Origin: Phoenix dactylifera
Taxonomy: Eukaryota > Streptophyta > Magnoliopsida > Arecales > Arecaceae
NCBI RefSeq assembly: GCF_009389715.1
Contig: NC_052397.1
Location: forward strand, 14,704,129 to 14,768,128
DNA: 64,000 nucleotides
Direction: 5' to 3'
How positions within the stretch are numbered: position 1 is the stretch's first letter; the number at the start of each line of letters is the position of its first letter. The notes beneath the pieces are model-generated. The model saw nothing but the letters and a program-made list of their open reading frames with translations, did not search any database and was not told where the DNA came from. Shown in pieces: positions 37,749 through 48,627 of the stretch. The position numbers and the translations under genes were made by a program.

Positions 37749-37793
<45 letters not shown>
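37749..37793. repeat. (GA)n / (CT)n tract upstream of the heparanase-like start
   Basis: About 22 AG units lie about 40-80 bases upstream of the start codon. On the coding strand this is a pyrimidine (CT) run, the composition of plant Y-patch promoter or leader elements, and it may lie within the 5' UTR. The tract should vary in length between individuals. Confidence 0.9.
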
Positions 37794-37796
<3 letters not shown>

Positions 37797-37799
37797 CGT

Positions 37800-39237
37800 G
37801 GGACCGAGAAATACTCCAGGATCCGGGCTTGTTAAGGATGTGCAATCTTTTTTAAAATTTGTTAATTGAGGAAAAGATAAGAATTGTTAAGAGTTCAAAT
37901 TTTAAGCACATGGTTGAAAAAAGGAAGCCACTTTAAGCATTTTTCTCAGGCAATAATTTGACCAATTCGTTGCAGTGGTTTGTTAACCTTCTGGTTTAGA
38001 TTTCAAATGAGCATGCCCTTGAATTCAATGCAAACTCAGGTTTCTCGGGTCGGGATCGGGTCGGGTCCAGCTAAGGGTGCAGATCCCTGCCCGAAGTATG
38101 CAATTTTGACCCGGATCATGCTTGAGGTAATTAAGATCCATGGGTCAGGCATGGGTCCAAAATTGGGACCTGACTGCCCAACTAAACTCGATCAGATTGG
38201 GTTTGGGTCGATCTGACCTAGCCCAAACTTGCTTGCAACCACATGTCCAACAGAACCAACCTAAACTATTGTTAGTTAAGTTTAAAACCTCATTTCAATC
38301 CATTCTGTTGAAAGCTGGGATTGGATTGGGTCTGTTTTGATGCCCATCTAGAATATTAAGGGACATGTTGAATTTTCCTAGAAGTTTTCAAGTATACTTC
38401 ATTCGACGCTAGATATAATTTTTATCGTTATTTAAGATTATTTTGTTAGTAAAATCTCGAGAATTATACCAAAATCCTGCATAAGGAGGGAGGGGAAGAG
38501 AGAGAGAGAGGGAGAGGAGAAAGGAAGAGAGAGGAGGCATTAATTTCTGGGGGGAGGACTCATAATAAACGACAAGTGATCAAAACCAACTAAAGAAGCT
38601 GACAAGATGCAATTAGTAGTTTTCCTTTAGTTCTTTTCTTAAATCCTAAAATAAAGATAGCCATATATTTTACATCATATTTTGGTGTTCATGAATCACA
38701 AGATGTTTCAAGGTTTTTTTTATTAAACACCATCTTGGTTTCAGGATTCTGTAGGGGGTAAGGGGGGGTGGGGGGGAATCTCTGTAGCAGCTTTGCTGAG
38801 GCATGATATAGACCAGTGAATTCATGACACAACCAATCTTTATTTTTGCTCCAGAACTCCAATTGCTATTAATCATAGATATGCTGCCTAAACCTGAAGT
38901 GAAAAGAAAAGAAGTGGAAGGAATGTACACAGTCTGGGGATGTAAGAAATTGATTGCTATGAAATGTACATTATAACAGCAAATTTATCAAGAAAGCCAA
39001 GACTCGCATGAAGATCTGCAGTGGATCAAAATTTTGAAAAATTCTGAATGTTCTATCGATGCTTATGCTTATACGAGACTTGAGCCACTTTGTAGTCATT
39101 GTTGTGCCAGATCCAACACCACATTCAATGCGGAGAAACCTCCATTAGTTGGCAATCTCATGCACCATACAAACAAGACAAGATAATTGAGTGAGGCAAC
39201 CAGCTGATCTTCCTGCTACTTTTCTCGAAAGAGCACA
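37800..39237. other. Intergenic: heparanase-like promoter and MUB 3' flank
   Basis: There is no gene here. The stretch holds the GGGTCGGG-rich repeat, a GA-rich tract around 38490-38540 and G-runs at 38757-38776 (GGGGGGGTGGGGGGG). The open frame at 38670-38930 (-) spans the G-run and matches nothing. Confidence 0.55.
38036..38345. repeat. GGGTCGGGTC-rich degenerate repeat
   Basis: The words CGGGTCGGGATCGGGTCGGG, GACCCGGATC, GGGTTTGGGTCG and GATTGGGTCTG recur over about 300 bases. The word content is shared with the repeats at 8.6 kb and 16.3 kb, suggesting one dispersed family. The termini and class are not determined. Confidence 0.4.
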
Positions 39238-42200
39238 TTACAAGATAACGCAACCACATCTGTTCTGCTTTTGCTTGCTCAATGCCTTCTTCTCTGCACA
39301 TAAGGTACGAAGAAAAACAAATCCGGATTTAGAGCAAGAGAGGCAAGATAATGGAATCTATAAATTTATCAAGTATTGATAATACATACCAGTCCCTCTT
39401 TCGGAAGAAGGGGGGCGAACAACAACATGCATAGTTGTAACCCCAGATAAATCATACATTGGGCTCCTGCAGTCGGCTAAAGTTCCATTGTTCTCTAATA
39501 TTTTCCCTGCATTAATCAGCTTCAGATCGTTCACAGTCCTTGGACCATTCTCCTTCCCTGTCATTAGACACCATTTTGTTGAAGAGTTCTGAATCAGCAG
39601 CACCGAAAAGTAGCATAAAAAGGACAATGCACAGAAGAAAAAACCAACTGAAAGACTGATAACAAGCATGCCGCATATTATAAAAAACAAAGACACTCAC
39701 TAAAATATGACATGACATTCTAATACAGATGTCACATTGCGGCTCTTTCTGCAGACTTGAAACTGCAATTTTGTAATAACCTTACACATCATATGATAGT
39801 TTAAATATCAAGCATATATCCATCAAATAGTTGATAATAGATGCTCTCTCCATCTTTTTCTCAAATAGAATAAAATAATGTGTTGATAAAGGGGCAAAAT
39901 AGCTTATATTACAATATTTCCTATCCCAGTACAAGTGTGTAACAAGTGTCAGCAAGTCAAGTACCAATTATTTCTGACATCAACAAATTTCTGTGGGATG
40001 CATTGCACCATTTTCAGCATTCAACAATATAAATTTCCCAATTTAGTGATCACATAGGAGACAGATATCAGACCTGAGAGCTAATGCCGCATGATCCTCA
40101 GAAAGTTCCCTTAAATCTTTGATCAAAAAGTTCCCTACTTGTATCACAATTAAGTAAAAATGTATTATGTTCGGGATAGGTTTTATACATAAAATTCATT
40201 TTGTTGTGAATTAACTATCTTCTGAATCTCTCTAGTTTGTTGATGCATACCTTGCTACAAATAGTGCAGAACATGCTTTTTCCAATTTCTCCCAAGCTGA
40301 GAAACTTTTTTCATCTCACTTGCCACATAAAATACTTGTGCAATTCCAGATTCTCTGTTATTATTCAGCTATGCAAACAACATTGTTCATCATTTGAGTA
40401 CTTTTCAGACCAAGCAGTTTCATGTTAAATCTTCCTATAGCTTCGTGGAAAAATTGAGGTGTAAAATTAGTTATCATTTACTAACATAAAAAGAAAAACT
40501 AATCTCACTCTTTCTAATAAAAGAATGAATGATTATGGATGCTAATTTACTGACGTGGTATGCATGAATTCAGGTAGTTTAACAAATAAAAACAACTGAA
40601 AGCTATTAACTTTCAAAAATTATTTGTTTCTGCATTCCAGATCTTTCCCAACTGTTAGCTAAGCACCCTCCAATACATCTTGGTGCCCGAATTTTTGCAT
40701 ACATTAGGTTGCTTCTTCATGACATTCCATCTTATCATCACAAACTTGGCACGGGAGTAGGTCATCCCATCTCAACTGAATAGAGAATATCAACTAACTG
40801 ATGTCTTGTAGTAACACTTTCTGATTTTGCACCCTCCATTGTGGTGATTCGGTCAACATGTTAACTGAAGTGAACGACTGACAATCATCCACTGATCCAA
40901 GAATAAACAAAGAGAAATGAGAAGCAAGGGGAAAAGAAAAAAAAATAGATGATTACTCATTTAGCAGATGTAGCAAATGATAGCTTGCATTGCTTGCATT
41001 ATAGAAATTCTCTTCCCCAGTAAACTTCCCAACATAAAGAGCACCTAAATGAACCAAAGTAGGAGGTACATTTCTATCATCCACATTGTATTCTAATCCT
41101 CTATGATCTCATCTGAGGTAGCAAGAGAAATTGAATGTGTACTTTTGGTAAAGCCATAAAGAAAACTTTGAACATTAGACAAGGAAATACAAGTATAGGT
41201 TCAACCTCCTTGATAAAAGTTTAAGCAATCACAACAGTTATTTCCAGAGACAATTTCTTCTTCGCAATCTCTGCTTTGATGGTAGGTCTTTCACATAAAC
41301 CTTATATTCATATAACAGGACTTCAATACAATTTAGTAAACCTTCAAGCTGATATGCAGGTATCTCTATTCATTTAGGGCTCTCATAAGATCTTAATATA
41401 GACAAGAGCCATTTGATGCTACCATACCTGGTGCGACCTTAATAATATAAGAGCCAATAAGTCATTCAACATACCATCTTAGATAACATGTACTATGCCA
41501 TATGGTTGCCGACAAGATATACAGAGTGCCGATCAGAATACTTTAGTGCATATCAGTTGTAAATGCATGCATACAACATATCAAAATAATATGCAATGAA
41601 AACAATAGATACAAGCCATGTTAATAGGCCACTTGAGGTTTTATTTGGCAGATAGAAAATGGGTCTCTTGCTTACACTAGACCGAAGCATGGACATTTCA
41701 CAAGATCTTGAAATGATACAAGTGATGTCAACTCAACTATCAACCATTCCAAGGACCACCAAATACTGACAATTTGGATATCTAAATCTGACAACCTTTT
41801 TTTGTAAGAAAATGTGACATGAAGACACACTTATCAAATAAATACAATTTGATTATTGATATTGGTACATAGTCATAATATTTATATATGTAATTCTTCA
41901 GATTGTTCAAAACCTACCCCATATTTAGGTTTTTTAAAGGTTAAAATGCCAGATATTAAGGATGACTTAGCAATTGGAAACTGTGGCAAGTTTATCAGTA
42001 CCATTGATATGGTCTCCACATACCGACTCCTCCTCATTTACATGTGGCCAAGTTACATATTAAAAAAAAATTAAAAGCCACTACAATTTGATCATTTTAT
42101 TCAAGTACCTTCAGTTTCTTATTTTTCCTCTATGAAACCTCACCCACATCTTCCGAGTTTTATCTTTATTAAACTTTATTCTATCTCCTATTCACCACAT

Positions 42201-42827
42201 GTTCATATTCGTATGCTGGTTAGATTTCGATGAGTGCAGGAGATCTGCTTATAACAAGAGGTAGGATCCTCACCTCATTAGCTCAGAATCTCTCAGTATG
42301 ACTTCACCAATAATGATGACCCACAATTAAATAGAAGACACAATCTATAAGATGACAATAGAATTTCTACCCTCTGCACTCAAGCACATCAGATAAATCT
42401 AAGCACAGAAATTGCAAAACACAAAACCAAAATCACAGAAAGATACTACCCCTGTTCTATTATGGAAACATGGGCTATCAGATTTACAGCAGGGAAGTAT
42501 ACTTGCTATTAAAAAAATGAAGTAAAATTTAACAATCTTCACATAAATATCAGGAACAATGCCATAACAGTATCCAGCAACAGTATGAGAGAATCCAAAC
42601 CACCATCATATTTTCTGAAATGGAGCAGACCAATAAAAATGGATCCAACAACACTCAAAATATAAAGGAACATATCATATGATCAAAAGCCAACCTTTTG
42701 GCCACTGAGCAATGATATTTTCTTTGAGGGTGGCAACACTGGTAGCAGGCGCATACTTCTTGGGACCGATGTCAGACCCGTCGAATAATCTAAACTTGAT
42801 CTCAAGCGGCTCTTGCACTCCAGACAT
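39238..42827 (-). CDS. MUB: Membrane-anchored ubiquitin-fold protein
   Basis: There are three exons in transcript order, 42827-42695, 39557-39390 and 39293-39238, with GT-AG borders and matching phases. The product of 118 residues is the usual MUB length (117-120). It begins MSGVQEPLEIKFRLFDGSDIGP, then shows the beta-grasp fold with KENIIAQWPKGKENGPRTV and DLKLINAGKILENN, and ends in a basic stretch and CGCVIL. Residues 115-118 (CVIL) form a CAAX box with leucine at the end, which favours geranylgeranylation, and the upstream Cys113 could be palmitoylated. MUBs are prenylated ubiquitin-like proteins at the plasma membrane that bind E2 ubiquitin-conjugating enzymes of the UBC8 type. The last exon is only 56 bases and carries the anchor. 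The first intron is 3137 bases and contains no recognisable gene. Confidence 0.94.
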
Positions 42828-45378
42828 CTCCAAGGATCACAGAAGGTCTCTGGAGCCAAACAACCAAAAGTTCCACAATAAACCTCTCTATAATTTTTTT
42901 TAAAAAAAAAACATTTATTTTCGCAAGAAAGAATCTGGAAGACTTCATTTTCGAATTAGTTAAAAAAAAACATCTGCTTGGAGATGATAGGGTTTTCAAG
43001 AGAAGGAAAAAATCTATAAAATTACGATTAATTTCTCGCCAGCCAAATCCCGATGCGGAAGAACCCTCCAAATCTCAACTTTATTCCAGAATCACCCAAA
43101 TCTCGATCCAGGTCTCCTCCAAAACACCAAACAACGCTCGAAATCCCTTCAAACTCCGCCAAAACAACCCAAATCTCGAACTTGGCGTTCCCAAAATCCC
43201 AAAAAACCAGAAATAAAATAGGCACCGAACTAGAAGGCAGGTACTGATCTGAGTTCTCCGAACCGGATGCAGAAACCGAGGGCCGCAGCAGATTGAATAG
43301 AATCCGCCGCGCAGAAAGAGAGAGACAGGGGAAGGATCGAAATCACCGAAGTCCGTGGTCAAATGAATCCGCCGCCCATCACCTTATCATTCTCCTCTCC
43401 GGCTCTGATGCCAATCCGTCGCCTCCTAAGACCACGGAAAAATAATTAAAACCATTTGGATGTTTCCTTATTTCTATCACCTTCCCTCCTCCTTGCCCTC
43501 TATTCGATTTTAATTTTAATATCGTTTTTTATTAATTTTTATATAAGTTTTGTCTACTTTGGAATTCCCTTCCAATCAAAGGGATCTTTTGCTAACTCCC
43601 AGGCATGAAACTTTGTTTTCAAACAAATTTGAAAATTATTGTGGTGGGCTTTGACATTTGACCTTGTCCAAGGAATTGAACTAAGACTACTGTTCCCTCA
43701 GAAGGTTGATATTTCTATTTAGTGCTTTAAAAGACTAATTTTTATATGTACCAAAAAAAAAGACTCTAACATTTAATTATTTTAAAATTTGTCAAAAAAA
43801 AAAAGAGAAATGATGTTACATATGTATATTCTTTTGCAAATGCAACACTATATTTCATTGAGTTTTACTATTTATATTGGAGGTCTACCATTTTGCACAA
43901 CTCTTATTTTGTAATTCAAGTCACCATTATTATTATATTTTTCAAATATTTCTATTATATTTTTTATTAATTTTTCTTCACTGGATTTTTAAATGACTTA
44001 TGCAATTCAGTAATAATCATGATGCACAATATAGTCATGAACATTCTACAATTAAATATTAATTCTAGTTTGCTACTAATTGATAATAATACAAAATTGT
44101 TGCTTCTTTCAATATTTTCTTGCATTAATACATAACATTTACAAAGACCAGAGTTCATCATGATTACTAGCACAAGTCCACATACAATTGTTTAATGAAA
44201 AGATCACTTCTTTGGTAGCCAAATAATATTTTTGTAAGAAAAAGAAAAACACCAAAAAAATACAAACTTTTTTGGGCTTCGCAGCATCTACCATTAAGAA
44301 GAATGAAGAATCTATTTCCTACTTTATTTAATTTTTCCTGCAATCATATCTTTAAGGAAGCTAATCAAGTAGGCAGATTATCTAGCAGACATGGCAAGCA
44401 CTCAACAAGTGAAAAGAATTTGAATCGAAGATTGTCCTCCTATTTTGGCAAACTACATTAGAGCAGATATAGAAGGCATTTCTTTTATTTGTTTGTAGTG
44501 AGTTATCTCACTTCCTGTTATCCAAAAAAAAAACTTTTATAACATAATTTTTTTTAAAAATGAATAGTATTATTTAATATGAAAATTTATGTTCACTCGT
44601 TATGTTTTATCAACTCCTTCGTTGTTTTATAATTCTATCAGTTGCTAACTAGGAGCTAAATTGATCAGTAGAAAATGGAGAGACTACCATGGCTTACAAT
44701 GGCTTAATTTGGTTTAATCTTATCATGATTACATCAAGCTTATGTATAATGATAAAAAAAATCTAAATGTAAGAATCAATCATCAAGGAACCATTCACAT
44801 CTAAAAGCAAATCACATGACCATCAACTTATAGAACCAAAAAAAATCTGAGAATCAAGACAATCTTTTCGACTGAACCATATAGATCCCTTCATCCACAG
44901 TATGTCCCACCTACCGTCTATTAACTTCACATATTCCTCTAGGCTAAAAAGAAAAGAATACAAAGAACATGAATTTTGCAAGATAAGTTCACTTTATTTA
45001 TGCTTTTGCAAATCAAGGCCTTTTTTTTCCTGGAAACAAAATGTATTGGACTTTAGTTGACCATTGACTCCTGCCTCGTGATCACTATAAAACAACATTT
45101 TTGTCTATGCATTGACATGTTTCATGGGTGCATCCATCATCAATTTACATGCATCAATTATTTTTTTGTGCACTAGATGAGTTCATTCATTTGAGGGTGC
45201 AGGGTAATGGCTCACTGGAAATTCAGAACTGAAAAGTTTGCAGTAAAGTTTTTTTTCCTCCTCCAATCAGCCCTACAAACTGTGTCCCTCAAAAAAAGGT
45301 CTCCCCAGCAGGATATTATCTGAAGATCCCATTGTGTTCTAATTGTCTTCTCTGGATTTTAATTTTAGAGGATAGTTA

Positions 45379-45665
45379 GGGTTTATTTGGTGTTGCTTTT
45401 TTTTTTTTTCTATTTTTATTTTAAAAATCCAAGAACAATATTGAACTAGAGCGAACAAAAATGCATGATGAAACCTTTCTGCTTTTAAAATTGTTCACAA
45501 AATTGTTGGAGCTTTGGGCATCAAAAACTTGTTGCTTTTGTTGAAGTGAAATAAAAGCAAGAAATGACAGAAATTCCTGCAAATGATATCTCGATCTCCA
45601 TGTTGATATTTCATATATTTGTAAGAAAACAAAATCCAAAAACAACAAAAATACCAAACAAGCCC
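45379..45665. mobile_element. Tourist-like (PIF/Harbinger) MITE with TTA target duplication
   Basis: The left end reads GGGTTTATTTGGTGTT and the right end, read inverted, GGGCTTGTTTGGTATTT, so the inverted repeats agree at 13 of about 16 positions. TTA stands at both flanks (45376-45378 and 45666-45668), the duplication typical of PIF/Harbinger elements. At 287 bases with no coding capacity it is a MITE. The termini GGG-C/T-TT-G/A-TTTGGT are usual for plant Tourist families. Divergence between the ends indicates an old insertion. Confidence 0.6.
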
Positions 45666-45690
45666 TTAATTTCTTTGGTTCTATGCGACT

Positions 45691-45785
45691 GATATCTCAA
45701 TCTTCATGGTGGTAGTTCACGCATTTGTAAGCAAACAAAAATACAAAAAAAAAAAAAAAAAACACCGAACGGTCCCTTAATTCCT
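45691..45785. repeat. Second diverged copy of the MITE right end
   Basis: The sequence from GATATCTCAATCTTCATGG through ATTTGTAAGCAAACAAAA to CCGAACGGTCCCTTAATTCC repeats, in order and orientation, the preceding right part of the MITE at about 45584-45690. An A-run has expanded and the end changed to CGGTCCC. It ends in the same TTAATT-C. This is a tandem partial duplication or a nested truncated copy. Confidence 0.5.
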
Positions 45786-46642
45786 TTAGTTATCACTCAT
45801 CCCATCTCAACAAGGAAGTATCTTGACAATTCCTGTCATCAAGCCAAGACTTCATTAAAGGTATTTCAATTACAAATTTACAATCCTTCCAGTAGACACT
45901 CGGCGTCAAGAGTTATCATTCAGTTGCAAACAGAAACACAATGCATTATCCAGCGTACACAAGCCTGGAATTTGGAAAAATTTACTGCACATAGAAAGAA
46001 AGCTAATATAAATTTGGAAGTATCCAGCGTACTCGGTGTCGAGTTATCCAGCGTAAAGAAAGCAACTTGGTATAACACAAGCTAATAGAAAGAATTATCT
46101 GCACATTTCCAATAATATCTCATGAATGGTAATAAACATCCTATAAGTTCCCGCAAGTTCAATGGTATCCGTACTAGAACAAATGTCCAAATTACCGGAT
46201 GAATACAATTAACAGAATGAAACAAAAATTGGGAGGAAAAAATATATGGGAAAGAAAAAAGGGCAAAAGATTAATCTGGGTGCCTTGAAATTCAGGCCTT
46301 TTGTTCCTCCTGTAAGATTGATCAGTGCAGTTCTGCTGCTCCACCCTCTGCAACTCTGTGAGCACTTCAATGCTTAGCTGCCCTTATGCACCAGAAAAGG
46401 GATACTGTACCCCCTCAAAAAGGCTTTGGTGAAGTACAGCAAAGAGTTTGCATCAATATGTTACAAATGAAAGAATCTCTCCTGCCACCAGCAATCACCA
46501 GCAACCACCAGCAATATCTTGATATCTGCATAGGTTGTGTGACCAATATTTGAATTTTTATGATGTATGCCATGTCCCGATTACCAAAACTCACTACAGC
46601 TCTCTCCCTCATTTCTTTAAACTTGTCCTATCTTCTGATCTA

Positions 46643-48568
46643 TCATTGAGGCTCAAAGATATGACAATTCCTTATGAAATCATTGGTGTAGTTTACATGT
46701 TTTGTCCAGAAAGGTTGAAGGTGTTTAAACCCGATTTCTAGCCATGGCTTACACTGCCCATTGTAGTGGATCACAGCAGCCTTCTTCACACTGTCAAGGT
46801 TGGTTTTCTCCTGGTATCCCAGACCTAGCATGTGCCATGATGGGTCAATGGGATGCACGTGGCCCCTGAATGCTATAAGTGCCGGTGGTAAAGTTCCAAA
46901 CTTCCAGAGCGTCAAATTAGCCTTCAGATTCTGCAACCAAAAAAATAAATTATATATGTTTGTAAGGAGACACCAGCACACGCACGTTGTACTCATGGGA
47001 TTGTGTGTGCACTTATGTTTATGTGGGTATATGGTGAGGAAGTTAACGAGCTCCCTCAGCTCGTGATTTCATTCTTGATAAGATCTGCAAGGTTAATGGA
47101 ACTTACAACCAAAACCTTCCCTTAAGCAAGATCTGGCCAAATGAAGCAAGAAAGAGCTCAAGAACTAAAAATATCAGATGAAAGCCATGAGAAAGGATTT
47201 TACTCGCATTTATAGTGATCATAGTCCATGATGGGAGAGCCACTGGCAAAGAAGGAAGGATATTCAATACTTAACTACGAGATAAGGTTTATTGTTTAGA
47301 GGTAAATATTAAGTTAGCTTAAATGCATCCATCATGTTTCCTAAATAGAAAATTCTCATGCTTCTAATTTTGCATGAATTGCGGTCAGTCCTCCTCAAAG
47401 TTCTGTGCACTATTGCATATATGTTTTATGGGTACAATAATCTAAAGGCATACCAACCCCTTAGCCTATGTTAATAATCTACTGACACCAAATCAACTCA
47501 AGTTTTGCATTTTCCATGCCCAGTATTTTCTACTTGTCCATGGTCATTCCTACCTTGCACATGTTCATAAAACCAAATACAATATACATGACCCTTAGCC
47601 CACCTGCCTACTTCATTTGTATCTAGCCCCTCAGTTGTGTCAGATACGCACCTTGTTTTCAGTTATGCAAATCATTATAGGCATCCCATACATAATGAAG
47701 TAGTATTACCTGATTACCTACTTTACTTTAACCTAAAAGAAAAAACAGGCCTTATCCCATTTTATGGGGGTCAATTTTTTTAATCAAGATTTTGTTTGTA
47801 GCATTCGGGGCTCTTTGTTTATCAGGTTCTAATAGAACAGGTCCAGGCAAAAGCAGAAACAAATGAGTTCTATCAAAATGCTTATTTGGTAGTTGTATAA
47901 AAGCTATATTTTTGATTATCTGATTAACTTCATACCACACTATCACATTTTATTTAACTATCACCTACAAACAACCAAAAAGCCCCTTAATAACTTTTAC
48001 TACGAGTTATCAAACCTGATAGTGATCTACATATGGGCCTGTTTGGATAATACCGCTGGATCCTCAGGATTGGAAACAGGATTTCTAGTGTTACAAAATA
48101 TAAGGCCTAGCCCAGCCCACGTCAGCCAGACCTCTCCCAGCCCATTACCATAAGGAGAAAAAAAAGACCTGCTGAGGCCTTTTTTTCCTCCCTATGGTGT
48201 TCGGGCCAGCCCGCTCTGAAGGTATTCCTATGAATTGGCCTCGCCCAGCTTGTGATCCTGTAAAACCTGCTGGATTGCACAAGATTATCCAAACAGGCCC
48301 TAAATGGTGCCAGACACCTAGCCAAGGCAACTTTGGTTTAGAGAAGAGCTGATAATGTGACTTTTATTGGTTTTTGTTTATGCGACAACAAAAGGCACCC
48401 TTTAGGGCTCCCCAAAGCTTGAAAAGAATCCAGATGAAGAAACAGTAAACTGCACTCATTTGATGCAAAAAGCATAAGCCAGAGAATTAAACTGCAACAC
48501 AATCCATAATCTAGTTGCCTACTTACAGAAAAGTATTTGGGGCCATACACAAAATAAAATATAAAATA

Positions 48569-48627
<59 letters not shown>

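Larger units (their letters stand above)
42828..46642. other. Intergenic: MUB promoter to GAUT 3' flank
   Basis: From 42828 to about 43430 is the MUB leader and promoter, GC-richer and with a GA/CT stretch near 43313-43330. Several overlapping open frames there (43028-43362 -, 43053-43247 +) are composition artefacts. From 43.5 to 46.6 kb the sequence is AT-rich with a Tourist-like MITE at 45379-45665 and no gene. Confidence 0.55.

Noticed and set aside
43028-43362. Overlapping frames upstream of MUB on both strands
   Set aside because: They lie in the GC-richer leader and promoter of MUB, overlap in several frames and have no homologues known to me.
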